Under the pieces are notes generated by a model that was given only the letters and a program-made list of their open reading frames with translations, made no database searches and was not told where the DNA came from. Below, in pieces: positions 43,834 through 54,967 of a DNA stretch of 64,000 nt. Position 1 is the stretch's first letter, and every line of letters begins with the position of its first letter. The stretch comes from Catenaria anguillulae PL171 (Eukaryota > Blastocladiomycota > Blastocladiomycetes > Blastocladiales > Catenariaceae), in NCBI GenBank assembly GCA_002102555.1, contig MCFL01000096.1, forward strand, positions 22,264 through 86,263. Reading direction: 5' to 3'. Position numbers and translations under genes: made by a program.

Positions 43834-44996
43834 TTAACGGTTGGACTTGGCCACGCGTTCCAATTCGTCCTTCTTCTTAATGGCATACGAGTTGGACGAA
43901 CCCTTGGCGGCGTTGATCAACTCGTCGGCGAGGCACTCGGCGATGGTCTTGACGTTGCGGAAAGCAGCCTCGCGGGTACCAGTGGTCAAGAGGGCAATGG
44001 CCTGGTTGACGCGACGAAGGGGCGACACATCGACGGCTTGACGACGGACGGTACCTTGGGAACCAATGCGGGTCGAGTCTTCACGGGGACCAGTGTTGAC
44101 AACGGCGTCAACAAGGATCTGGAGCGGGTTGGCATCCGTGAGCAAGTGAATGATCTCGAACGCGTGCTTGACAATGCGCGTGGCCATGAGCTTCTTGCCG
44201 TTGTTGCGGCCGTGCATCATGAGCGAGTTGGTCAAGCGCTCAACCACGGGGCACTGGGCCTTGCGGAAACGCTTGGCGGCATAGCGACCGGCAGTGTGGG
44301 GGAGGTAGATGGGCGACGAGATTTGGATGTAGTCCTGTTGCATTGTGGTCAAAGTGATGAGAGTTAGCATCATGCGTCACGAGTTTTGTGGATAATCACA
44401 TCAGATGCTACAGAGTCGCCGGTTGCGTGTGAGACCAAAAGCAGACAACGGCGACCAACGACCACCGCCGCGCAGTGCGCGTTGTTTTCCGCGTTGTGCG
44501 GGCGTGGACGGGTAAGGGCGAGCGTGCAACCAAGGAGTGGACGGTCGTCACGGCAGCATTCGAACCTGCCCACGCCAAGACACGCAAGTAATTGAGCATG
44601 ATTCCAAGCAGTGGGGTCCAAGTCGGACGAGCGTTTGCGGAAAACCGTGTGCAAGGGACATCAAAAAGTGGAACGAGTTGTGGGCAGCGCTCAAGCTCAT
44701 TCGACTTCTTGATGGCAACCCGATTTCGGCAACACATGCAGCACTCTTGGACAGCAAAATGGCTGCGCAACAGACCGGCTCGACACCTCCCCATTTCCCG
44801 AACGAGACAAAACGACGAGAACAGTCGAATGGTGCTGGGACAACGGCGGCAACTCTGGAGCAACGATACAAGGCAAAAAAATAGCACGTACGACGAGGGC
44901 AAGGTCGTTGCAGCGGACCTCCTCGAAGGACCACTTGCCGAAGAGCTTGGGCGCCTCGTTCTGGTCGTGGTTGACGATCTCGACGGGAAGAGACAT
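43834..44996 (-). CDS. RPS5: 40S ribosomal protein uS7 (RPS5)
   Basis: 201 aa from exons 44996-44892 (35 codons) and 44334-43834. Exon 1 gives [19 protein letters not shown] and exon 2 continues [20 protein letters not shown], both diagnostic of uS7. [20 protein letters not shown] and the C-terminal [18 protein letters not shown] are near-invariant in eukaryotes. The protein binds the 3' domain of 18S rRNA at the small-subunit head. The single intron (44335-44891, 557 nt, GTACGT...CAG) is far longer than others in the window. Confidence 0.96.
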
Positions 44997-45698
44997 TTTG
45001 GGCTGTAGTAGAATTGGGTGGTTGGGGAGGGGAGTGGGCCAGGACAGTCAGTCAAAGCTTTGGATTGCGCGCTTTGCCCAGGCAGACGAGATGAGACGAG
45101 CGAGCGAAAAGAGGTTGAATTCAGAGTGGTTCTTCTTCGGTTCCATCAAGGTGCCAGTCGGCGCAGAGGTTCGACCGTGAGGCATGACAGCGGTGTGCGA
45201 GGAACCGAGGAACCGTGGTGATTTCGGGTATGCATGGCGCGCTGGGTGCTGGTGCTGGTGCTGGTGATTGTGGCGGATTGAAAAATGCATGGTACCAACC
45301 AAACCTATCTGTGGTTTCAGAGAATGAACCAGGCCGTTGTGTGCTTGGAAGTCGGTGAACACGCACAAGTGGATGGAATCTGGCTCAAGTCGAATCGACG
45401 GCCCATCATCCAACGCCACAATAGGTAGATCTGCACTTTGCCCACGCCAGCCGCTTGCTCGTTGTGGCTTGACCGTTGACTCCGACAATACAATTGCAAA
45501 GTGGGCAAGGATGCTGGTCATGAAAATACACAAGCTGTGTATTTCAGAAAATGGACCCCACTCGATGCATTTCACATTCCACATAGACCATTCCATCTGC
45601 TACAGTTACAATACACTCGATACCCATCCAGTCCAGTCCAACCCAACCCAACCCAGTCAGCAAATTTCAACCATCCGACACGAACATTGACAATTCAA
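44997..45698. promoter_or_regulatory. divergent promoter region RPS5 / PLC-like gene
   Basis: Shared upstream region of two divergent genes. The open frame of the plus-strand gene extends back to 45501 but begins best at 45699. A direct repeat (ggtgctggtgctggtgctggtg) is at about 45247-45268, and repeated caacccaaccca at 45637-45650. Confidence 0.5.
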
Positions 45699-46917
45699 AT
45701 GAATCGACTGACACTCACGACTCTGGCACTTGTTGCCATCGCCACATTGCTCACCCAAGCCAAAGCGCAAGCGCAAGCATGCAACGGCCACGCATCCCTA
45801 TGTTCCAAGCCCATCACCCAAGTCACATTTGCAGGCACCCATAACTCGTTTGCCTCTGCTGGCGGTCTCGGCGCCACCCAATTTACAAACATCTCGACCC
45901 AGCTCGACCAGGGCATTCGCCTCATCAACATTGATATCCACAAAGTCAACAGCTCCTCGGGCACCCCAGAACTGCGGCTGTGCCATGGATCGTGTGCCCT
46001 GGGCGACAATGGCCCCGCCGTTTCCGCATTCCGGACAATTCGTGACTTTCTGACCTCGCCTGCTGGTTCGCGCGAGGTGGTTGCCGTCATTGTCGAAAAT
46101 GCAGCCAAGGCAAGCTATGCCGATTTCGCCAACTTGCTCTCAACCTCTGGCCTGACGCCGCTCACCTATTCGCAACCGCCAGGGACACCCAGCGCATGGC
46201 CAACGCTTGGCGACATGATTTCGCGCAACAAGCGCCTGCTCCTGTTTGCGTCCGACTTGCCTGCGCCGCCTGCGGGGCAGCCACTTCCGCTCGTCATGCC
46301 GCATTTCGCATACATTAGCGAGACTCCATTCCAGTTGCGGCAGGAGGCGGATTGGACATGTGCATTGGATCGGCCCAGGGGGCAGCCGCGCGAGCTGGTT
46401 TTGGTGAACCATTGGTTGTACAAGTCGGTCTTTGGGTTTGATTCACCCGATGCAGAGAATGCAAAGGCGGTCAATGTGGCGAGTAAATTGAGACCGCATG
46501 TCAGTCGGTGTGAGTCGGTAAGGAAGCAAAAGATCAATTTTGTGCTCGTTGGTACTTCACTCTGCTTTCACTGTCTGTTCAATCTTGTAGCGTGGCGACT
46601 AACTTGGTGTGGTATTCTCAGACTTTTACGAACACGGAGATATTTTCCAAGTCGTTGCAGGTCTCAACAATGTGCCATACACTCCCAAGCCGAAACCTCC
46701 CATCCCCACGTCCGCCTCGGGCAGTGGTGGAATCACGTTTGGCGTCGCGACGCCCACGCCCACGCCGCCCGCTGCTGGCGGCTCGGCCAATGCCGCTGCC
46801 AGATCTGGCACAGATGTATCCTCTGCTTCGAGCGCGCCGCGTTCATTGCCAACGATGGGGACCATCGCCTTTATCCTGCTCATGGTTGGCTTTGGTGTCT
46901 CGTTGCCAACACTTTAA
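45699..46917 (+). CDS. secreted PLC-like phosphodiesterase, membrane-anchored
   Basis: 382 aa from exons 45699-46551 and 46622-46917 (70-nt intron, GTACTT donor, phase 1). The signal peptide is MNRLTLTTLALVAIATLLTQ. The PI-PLC X-like barrel has TFAGTHNSFA (His48) and LRLCHGSC (His96), the two catalytic histidines of the fold, with IRLINIDIHK between. The C-terminus is Ser/Thr/Pro-rich and ends in a hydrophobic stretch (GTIAFILLMVGFGVSLPTL), which fits a GPI signal or tail anchor. The family is common in fungi; substrate is uncertain. Confidence 0.85.
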
Positions 46918-47863
46918 TCTTGTTCATTCACATTCCCCATCCTCGTCTCCGTCACGCTTCCCGCCAGTTGGTGAGTTCCACTGGTTTGGTTTTTCGTAGA
47001 TCTTGTCCCATTGTTTGTTTATACTGCTCTCCGTCTATCAAGTCATTCTATCAGATTCAACTTATCTATGTGAATATGACATTTGAAATGGCCGGTAAAA
47101 GTGTCACGGGCAACACATCGCATTGAACAACCTGACCCAAAGAGCACGGGCGCGAAGTATTAATAGAGATTTTCTTTTACGAATCAATGCACTTTGGCCG
47201 AGACATGGCACCCCACACGGATGTTTGACTGGTTGATGTTTTGGGTCTAGTCTGGCCTTGATTTGGCTCCCTTGGTCAAGGACATTTCCGATTGGAAGCA
47301 CAAGCAACGAGGCAGCCTTAAATCGCTCTTTGTGCGCATGCTGCAAGATTGGCCTGTTACCTCCGTCAGGCTGGCTCAATCACTTTGGGCACCTTCTCCT
47401 CTGACGTTGGCGTTCCCAACCTGGACTGGGCATTCAAGCAATTGTGCAGATATGTCGACGTTTCTGGTGAGTATCTGCTCAAGGCAACGGTGTCTGGCTT
47501 GATTCTTGTGTTGAACTGGTGGAAGCGACTCCAGGCTGCTCATGATCGTCGGATCGGCGACCTGATCGAGACGAGGGAACAGATGCTGTTGTCGGCGTCC
47601 CTTCCATCTCGTCACTCTTTACTGCTTTAATTTCAACAACACTCAGCTTGAATGTATCATAGCAACTGTACTCGCAAGCAATGTACGCACTCCAGAGCAA
47701 TGTGCCGTCATCATTTCGCCAAACTGACCCCAGCGCTTGCTGCCAACGCTGCCCCTGCAGCCCAGCCCCAGCCAAGCCCAACACCAACACGGATCAGGAT
47801 TACGATCTGCCAGGATCAGTCAGAGAATCAACAGCACCCCATCCACAGCCCACAGCCTCGACC
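46918..47863. other. intergenic, no gene seen
   Basis: Almost 950 bases without a supported gene; short frames at 47263-47630 lack any recognisable feature. Confidence 0.4.
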
Positions 47864-49969
47864 ATGTTTGCCCGCCTTGCTGCCCGCCGCATCCCGTCCT
47901 TTGCGACCCCAGCCACCGGCCTCGGGCTCCGACCCAACGTGGCCGCCGTTCCCAAGCCTGCCGTGTCGTCGTCTCGCACTGGCACTGCCATGACCAAGCG
48001 GTTTGCGTCGTCCCATCAGGAGCACCATTCACATTCGTCGTCGGGATCTTCCTCGACAGGTAGCTCGGCCGCGCTGGCCATGGCATCGGCCATGGTGTTT
48101 GTGCCCGCCGTACGTTGACGTAGCGACACCGGATCACGATCACGCATGCACAGTGCGAGACACTGACGGTTGTTCTGTGCGGGTATGCCGTGCAACAGTT
48201 TTTGTACCTGACCAAGCCGCCAGAGAAGTACTACAAGCAAAAGGCGGCGACCGCTGCTCATTCGACCCCCTCCGAAGCAACCAAGCCGGCTGCTCCCGTT
48301 GTCGATGACACGCCCGCCGCAAACGAGCCTCCGACCTCGTTCAAATACGTGCTGATCGGGTCCGTTTCTGTTGCTTTGATCGGGTGATCATGTTTTCTCA
48401 TATTGCTGACATTCCGACATGGCACTCAACAGCGGCGGTACCGCCTCCTACTCGGCCATGCTCGGCATCCGCGAACTCGATCCGACAGGCGAAATCCTCA
48501 TCATCACGGCGGAACCCTACGCGCCTTACCAACGCCCGCCGTTGTCCAAGGAGCTTTGGTTCAAGGGCGCCAACGCCGAGTCGCTCGAGTTCACCAACTG
48601 GCAAGGCGAGCAAACATCGCTCATGTACCAACCAGTGTCTGCGTACGAGTCGCCCGCTGCCGACCTTGTGCCCACGGGTGAGGGAACCAAGCTGCTGACC
48701 AATGCGCGCGCCGTGGCACTGGATGTCGATGCACAAACCATCACGCTGGAATCGGGCGCCGTGGTCAAGTACGACAAGGTGTTGCTTGCGACAGGCGGCA
48801 CGCCGCGCAAATTGGCCGTGCAAAAGGGATTGCCCGAGGTGGCGCAGCGCAGGGTCGTCACGTATCGGACCGTGGACGATTTCAAAAAGCTGACGCAGGT
48901 CGTGAGTGGCGACGAGGGCAAGACAAAGAAGGTGGCCGTGATTGGCGGCGGGTTTTTGGGCTCGGAACTGTCTGTTGCGCTTGCGCAAAAGGACGGCGTG
49001 GACGTCACCCAAGTGTTCCCTGAGGAGGGCAACATGGCGCTTGGTACGTGGGTTTGGTTTCTGAGTTGTGATCGATCCCAACTTACTCTCGAGTCGGCTG
49101 GCTGGGCTGGACGTGCATGTTGTAGTGTTCCCGCGTTACCTGACAAAGTGGACCACCAACCAGATCATCAGCGAGGGCGTGACTGTGCTTCCGAAATCCA
49201 CCGTCACGTCGCTGGCCTATGACGACGAGGCCGACAAGATCCTTGTTCAAGTCAACAATGGCGACTCACCCTTGGCTGTCGACCACGTTGTTGTTGCCGT
49301 GGGCATTGAGCCCAACGTGACACTCGCAAAGAACGCCGGCCTGGAAATCGATCCTGTGCGCGGCGGCATTGCCGTCAATGCCGAGCTCGAGGCTAGGCAC
49401 AATGTGTTTGCTGCTGGCGATAATGTGAGTTTCCACGATGTGGTGTTGGGCAGGCGGAGGGTTGAGCATTATGACAAGTACGCACATTTTTGTTTTGTTT
49501 TCGGATGTGATCCGGAGCAGACGACATCTCACCATTGTTCTGTTCTGTTCTGTGAAACAGTGCCGTACTGCAAGGTCGCTGGGCCGGCCGGTCCATGGCT
49601 GGCAAGCCCAAGGCGTTTACGCACCAGTCCATGTTCTGGTCCGACCTAGGCCCCAAGATCGGATACGAGGCCATGGGCGTGCTCGACTCGTCACTCGTGA
49701 CTGTTGGCGTGTGGGGCCATCAGCAGACAGATGCTTCCTCCGTTCCGGCGGCGGCCGAAGGTGCCAAGGCCGATGCGCCCTTGGGCAAGCCCCCCGGCAG
49801 CGAAGAGTTCCGCAAGGGCGTTGTGTTTTACGTGCGGGACGACAAGATTGTGGGCGTGCTCATGTTTAACGTGCATGGCAAGGTGGATGTGGCCAGGCGC
49901 ATCTTGTTGGAGGGCAGGAAGCCGGCCGAGGCGAACGAGTTGGCGGCCAAGTTTGATATTTTTGCTTGA
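47864..49969 (+). CDS. Apoptosis-inducing factor, mitochondrial (AIFM1-type)
   Basis: 592 aa from exons 47864-48109, 48199-48359, 48433-49043, 49126-49477 and 49561-49969; all phases agree. A mitochondrial presequence (MFARLAARRIPSF) is followed by a Ser/His-rich stretch and one hydrophobic segment (AALAMASAMVFVPA). The FAD site is YVLIGGGTASYSAM (from about residue 132) and the NAD(P)H site KKVAVIGGGFLGSEL (from about 301). EPNVTLAKNAGLEID, FAAGD and GRRRVEHYDNAV are diagnostic, as is the C-terminal HQSMFWSDLGPKIGYEA. The protein is an inner-membrane flavoprotein oxidoreductase needed for respiratory complex biogenesis and, on release, linked to cell death (family knowledge). Intron 2 uses a GTCCGT donor. 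Confidence 0.93.
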
Positions 49970-50275
49970 GGGTTGAGCCCACGGGAAGTTAGAACTTTTT
50001 TTTGCCAGCGTTTCGTTTTCCTTTTTAATCCAAATGCAACCAATGTTTATGTAGTTCATGATTTTTCTACATATGTTTTGCTCGCCATATTAAATATACT
50101 TGCCTGCATGAGAGGTGATACGCCACCAACTTTGCACCGACGCAGACAGAATGCCCACGGCAGACACAACTGAGCATGAGAGACAGACAGCGCACCTTCA
50201 AAAAGACCAGGATCAAGCGATCAACAGCTTTCATTCAAATTAGACAATGCAGACGGCACATACTCACTCCCAGCA
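49970..50275. other. intergenic
   Basis: 3' flank of AIF and promoter of the next gene; AT-rich around 50040-50100. No gene seen. Confidence 0.4.
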
Positions 50276-52453
50276 ATGACCGTCACTTACCCGCCTCTCA
50301 ACATCTACATCCAACTGCCCATCCTGGTGCACGCCTTGCTCGCATACCTACCAAAGGCCGCCCACTGGCACAACCTCACCCTCAACCTGGAGGCCGTCAA
50401 CGACCACAAGGCCATTTCCACTCTCCTCAACGTTCTCCCACCCTCGACCTCCCGCGACCTGTTCCACATCCTCGTCACCCGGCTGCCCTGGATTGACTCG
50501 GACGCCGCGTGCAAGCTCGGCAATTTGGCGTTGCTCGACTTTCTACATACGCGATTGCGAGGTAAACGACCCATTCAGTTTACGTACCCGCACGCGCTCG
50601 TGTTGGCGGCACAAGGCGGACATGTCCATGTGTTTGATTGGTGGGCGGCAAATGTGGGCCCCCCTGTATTGACTGACAAGGCTCGAATGCGTGTGGTTGA
50701 GGCGGCGAGTCGAGGTGGCCACGCACAAGTGGTGGCGAGGTATGCGCCACGGGTCGACTCAGACGGGAGCAACGTGGCCGAGTGCGCGGCGAGTGTGCGT
50801 GCAGCGAGTGCAGGCGGGCATGTGCAGGTGCTGAGTGTGTGGCGAGACCTTGGGTTATTGGACTGGGTTGCCGAGGTGATGGATGGAAGTGTGCTGGCAA
50901 CGGCCGTTGTGGCGGGCCAATTGGATGTGGTGCAATGGTGGTTTGACCTGTCGCTGGTCATTGCGGGAGGACCGATTCCCGACTTGGAGGCCAGGACGGC
51001 ACTGGGTGTTGCTGCCATCATGGGCGACCGCCCTGCATTGGACTTGTTGCTCTGCATGTTTGGCAAACTGTTTGATGCGCAGATTGCCGGCTTGTCCTGT
51101 GCCACTGGCGACTTGGACTGGATTCAATTGTGTCAAGCAAAGGCTGGCGGCCAACTCAGTCCCGAGACGGCCGTCACTGTGTCGCTTGTATTGGGCCATG
51201 TTCACCTTCTTGACTGGTTGCTGTTGAAGCTTGATTCTCCATCCGAATTGGCCAACGCCACGTGCGCGAGCGAGTGGACGCTATTGGAAAACGCTGTCCC
51301 ACTGCTACTGTCGTCCGCGCACGCACAAGGTCGGTACCAGCCGCTGCAACGCTTGATCGAATCTGGTCGTGGTGCTGGCCGCGTGTCTCCGTACACGGCT
51401 GCATGCATTGGCGGCCATGTGGAATCGCTCGATTGGTTGCAGAGCCACGAGATTCCGCTCAAGCAAGTATTGGACCAACGGCTCGTTGACATTGCCACGG
51501 GTTATGGATACGTGCACGTTCTAGAATGGATTCGAGTGCATTTGGCGTACTTTATCTCGTCGCTTGTACCCTCGACGCTGAACAGGTACTTGCAATGGGC
51601 TACAGATCAGGGCCACGTCCACGTTCTCGATTGGTGGACAGCGCATTTGGGCCACCGTATCGTGCCAAACGACTCTGCGCCAGTCCGGTTCGTCGAAGCA
51701 TTGCGATTGGGCCACGTCCAAGTCCTCGAGTGGTGGCAACACAAGGCGCCATACCCAACCGTGGTCTTTTCCAATAACGATATTTCAAGCGCCGTGCACT
51801 CTGATCTGGAGACCGACTTGGGCGTGCACTGGTGGATCCGGCACAACAAGGACATGGACGTGCGCAACGTCTTGCGCGGTCTGTCCATGAACAGCCGCAT
51901 GGCGCTGGTCGATGAGGTGATTGCCCGACACGGCGTGCCTCCCAGTTCTATTTTGTGTTGCTTGGCCAGCACGTTTCCGCGAGCTTGGGACTGGCTCGCG
52001 TGGGCATTGCGGCCGAGCAATGCTGTGCATCTTGCACAGGGGTGTGCGTTTCCGCGCACAAATGCGGTGAGCATGCTTGCGAGCGGCAACGCTCTATTTC
52101 TCGACGCGTGTTGGCATGCGGGGTGGATCCAAGAGCCCTTTCATTTGGAGTTGCATTCGGGGCGTGGGAACGAGGACCAGGACGGGAGTGTTGCCGTGTG
52201 GGAGTGGGCAATGTCGACTGGGATGCGGTTACGGTACATGCCCGATTCGCTGTACGAGGTGTCAAAGGCCGGCAAGGTGCATTTGCTCGAGTGGTTTACA
52301 GGGCGGCGGGCGAGGTTTGAAGCGCTAGTGATGCCAAAGAGTATCATGGATCTCGAGCGCAGGTGTAATCCGTCGGGAGTGACACCGCTCAGCGCACGTG
52401 TGCTCAAGTGGTGGAGAGGGTATGGTTTGCCGGAAGTGGACCCAATTGCTTGA
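50276..52453 (+). CDS. ankyrin-like repeat protein (GHVHVLDWW type)
   Basis: 725 aa, single exon. A short N-terminal domain (PILVHALLAYLP, DLFHILVTRLPWID) is followed by many degenerate ankyrin-like repeats: GGHVHVFDWW, GGHAQVVARY, GGHVQVLSVW, LDVVQWWFD, GHVHLLDWLL, GGHVESLDWLQ, GYVHVLEWI, QGHVHVLDWW, LGHVQVLEWW and GKVHLLEWF, spaced about 30-60 residues. The repeat resembles the large ankyrin-like families of some protists, viruses and early fungi. A near-identical copy of its 5' end lies at 57.9-58.2 kb. The function is presumably protein binding. Confidence 0.75.
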   Translation: MTVTYPPLNIYIQLPILVHALLAYLPKAAHWHNLTLNLEAVNDHKAISTLLNVLPPSTSRDLFHILVTRLPWIDSDAACKLGNLALLDFLHTRLRGKRPIQFTYPHALVLAAQGGHVHVFDWWAANVGPPVLTDKARMRVVEAASRGGHAQVVARYAPRVDSDGSNVAECAASVRAASAGGHVQVLSVWRDLGLLDWVAEVMDGSVLATAVVAGQLDVVQWWFDLSLVIAGGPIPDLEARTALGVAAIMGDRPALDLLLCMFGKLFDAQIAGLSCATGDLDWIQLCQAKAGGQLSPETAVTVSLVLGHVHLLDWLLLKLDSPSELANATCASEWTLLENAVPLLLSSAHAQGRYQPLQRLIESGRGAGRVSPYTAACIGGHVESLDWLQSHEIPLKQVLDQRLVDIATGYGYVHVLEWIRVHLAYFISSLVPSTLNRYLQWATDQGHVHVLDWWTAHLGHRIVPNDSAPVRFVEALRLGHVQVLEWWQHKAPYPTVVFSNNDISSAVHSDLETDLGVHWWIRHNKDMDVRNVLRGLSMNSRMALVDEVIARHGVPPSSILCCLASTFPRAWDWLAWALRPSNAVHLAQGCAFPRTNAVSMLASGNALFLDACWHAGWIQEPFHLELHSGRGNEDQDGSVAVWEWAMSTGMRLRYMPDSLYEVSKAGKVHLLEWFTGRRARFEALVMPKSIMDLERRCNPSGVTPLSARVLKWWRGYGLPEVDPIA

Positions 52454-52705
52454 TTGTGTGTCTTTAGGATTGCTGTATCGATCGTAAAGATGTCGAACAT
52501 GATACATGCAGTTCTCTTTGAAATCCAGACGACCAGTTTTAAAGCTCGCTCGGACGCCCAATTCTTGCATGACACATGCTTTCCGATCTGAACCCACACT
52601 CTTGCGTCGAGGACCAACAGCGTTGCAAGCAGGTGACAAGAGGGCAGTATAGTGAAAGATACACGATTATGGACGGACAGCTCGACAGATGCTGCGAGCA
52701 GCACC

Positions 52706-53151
52706 TCATGACGATGACGACGGAGCAGCCGGCTTTGGCGGCTTCAATCCCAGCTTGCGGTCGCGAATATCGCCCTCGCGCTTGTTGATAAAATGTTTGA
52801 CCTGCATGGATCAAGAGATGGCAAAAGCCGGCATGAGAATGGATTGCATGCAACACAATCGCCAGAACCAGAAATCGACGAACGACGGACCCAAGATGTG
52901 GGGCACACTTTCTGAAACTCTGCAAGCTCACGCACACAAGCGCTGTTTGGGTCGACGGACGGCGCGTCAACGCCGTAGGACCTGTCGAGGCACGTCAGGT
53001 AGGCGTCGCGGGCATCCCAGCAGATTTTGCGCTTTGAGCGGTCTGGGAAGGATGTTGAATTTGCTGTTGGCGGGGCTGAAGGGGCAGCGGCAGGCGCCGG
53101 GTCCGTTGTCGATGCAGGTGCAGCCGAGGATGAAGAGGAGAACCAGCCCAT
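52706..53151 (-). CDS. COA6: Cytochrome c oxidase assembly factor COA6
   Basis: 118 aa from exons 53151-52891 and 52801-52706 (89-nt intron, GTCCGT donor, phase 0). After a Ser/Ala/Pro-rich N-terminus the CHCH-type core reads KRKICWDARDAYLTCLD, then the second Cys pair in SACVRELAEFQKVCPTSWV, continuing across the intron to KHFINKREG. COA6 handles copper delivery to Cox2 in the mitochondrial intermembrane space. The C-terminus is Pro/Ser-rich. The frame is open upstream of 53151, but the MGWFSS start fits the family. Confidence 0.9.
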
Positions 53152-53915
53152 TTTGCGACTTTGGAGATTGCGGTTGAAAAAAAAAGGTTGGACAACGAGG
53201 ATCGGGGTAGTTTCAGGGCACGCGATGGATGCATCGAGTTGTGGCGACAGAATACATAAGTTCTCTGTGCATAATACCCATTCATTGATGGTTGCAAAAT
53301 TGGTGTTGCTGCAAGTGCCGATCCTCCTGAGCCTCGGATCGACGGCCCTTGACCAGCCCGAAATCAAGCACGTGGGCGGGTGTTCTGGTCGAGTTCCAGG
53401 AGCTTCTGGGAGAGTTCTCGGCGTGGACGTAGTATGTACGCCTTGGCGCTTTCGACTTGGACTTGGCTCTGCCGGCGGTGCATGCCTTTGCGCCAGGCAT
53501 GCAGGTCGGCTTCTTGATGTACCTATTTATTTCCAGTGATGCACGTTCTCTTTCCCTCAGTTGACGTTCCGTATTTCTATGTGTCGACGTGTCTTGGCAT
53601 GGAACTGAACGTCGAACGAACTTGACCGTACCGTAAGTAGAATGGAGAAGCGCCGACTGAAATAAAAAGCGACGTATGCCCTGATTTTTTTCCATCTTTG
53701 ACGGAAACTACTGTCAGCATTTGCACTCTGAAGCTTTGGTGATCCTCCTCAATCCACGACTCGACTCCAACCTACCATGTATGTCTGTGCCATGCCATGA
53801 ATGAATGACATCAACGCTCTGGAACGCCGCCACTCATCCGCCTATGCCCGCTCATTCTTTTGTCGCGATTGATTCGCTCGTCCCAATTTGAATAGAAACA
53901 CAACGCAACATCACC
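53152..53915. promoter_or_regulatory. divergent promoter region COA6 / TVP18
   Basis: No supported gene. It separates two divergent genes. A 137-codon minus-strand frame at 53282-53695 is not protein-like. Confidence 0.45.
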
Positions 53916-54437
53916 ATGTCCAGCTTCATTGAAGAACTCAAGTCGGGCAACGGCACCGTCTACGCACAATGGGGTGCCCTGCTCTCGATCCTGTTTCTAG
54001 TGATTGGCTTCTTCTCCAACATCCTGTCCATGCTCATCCTCTTTGCCTTCATCTCCCTGGGCATGGCCTTTGTCATGATCCTGCTCGAGCTGCCCATCTT
54101 CCAAAAATGTTGCCCAACAGGGCCCAAAATGCAGGCCTTTATCAAGTACTTTGAGGGCAACTACTTGCGCGCCGTGCTCTACGTGGGCTTTTCCGTCATC
54201 ATGTGGGTGTCCTTGACGGTCGAGAAATCATTTGCATTCATCGTTGCCGGTATCACTACGCTCTTCTCGGCATTTTGCTATGCGTTTGCTGGTGTCAAGA
54301 ATCAAGAGCGCAAGCCATCGGCCTTGACGGGCGCCAACCTTGGTACATGCATTACGTCTTTGCCTCTATTTGCAACGCAAACAGCCTGTTGACCTTTTGT
54401 GAATTGGATGCGTATAGGCCCCGGATCGCTCTTGTAA
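53916..54437 (+). CDS. TVP18: Golgi membrane protein TVP18 (Cg6151-P family)
   Basis: 148 aa from exons 53916-54342 and 54418-54437 (75-nt intron, GTACAT donor); the second exon encodes only six codons plus stop (PGSLL end). Four helices: LLSILFLVIGFFSNIL, MLILFAFISLGMAFVMILLELPI, VLYVGFSVIMWVSLTV and FAFIVAGITTLFSAFCYAFAG. The family segments NGTVYAQWGALL, ELPIFQKCCPTGPKMQAF and NYLRAVLYV are present. TVP18 is a late-Golgi protein in yeast with a role in vesicle traffic. Confidence 0.9.
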
Positions 54438-54967
54438 GCCGTCATGTTCGCCCCTCGCTGTTTTTCGCGTTCTCGTTTAGCTTCTGTCGTTTTTCTTCGT
54501 TCTTGCGTAATCCTCTGTTGGCCTACTTTACCTTTCTCCTCCTCTTTGAATCTCGTCTACCATTGCCCGTGCTTCCGCCCGCCCTTTTCTTTTCTTCTTC
54601 TTCTCAGTGATTCTTTACTTTATTCTCGTGTTTGCCGATAACTTCAATGCACCCCAAAATTCCTCGCTTGTGCTCCCTCCTCTGATCTTCTGCTGTCAAT
54701 TCGACAGCATGACCCACCCGGGCGCGTGCTCGATAGTTACGTCTGTCCGAGATGTGAAATGCTGTCGTTGTGCTCGCTCAACACAGAAACGATATGGACC
54801 GTGCAATCCTTACCGTCAACGGTAAGGTAGTCATTCGATCAGACCCATTGTCTTGCAAACCAAATGAGAAACATGTACAAATGCATACACAACTCCAACC
54901 AAATTTAAACAAACCAAAAGAAAAACAAGCAAACAACCTGACAGACTCTGCAAACCAATAAACAAGC
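54438..54967. other. intergenic, T-rich 3' flank
   Basis: Pyrimidine-rich downstream region of TVP18 (54465-54605), then the 3' flank of the minus-strand gene. No gene seen. Confidence 0.4.

Noticed and set aside
44335-44891. C/D box snoRNA in the RPS5 intron
   Set aside because: TGATG-like words exist but no proper C box, D box pair and terminal stem could be assembled by eye.
53282-53695. 137-codon minus-strand frame
   Set aside because: Arg/Ser-rich with no domain; lies in the COA6/TVP18 promoter region.
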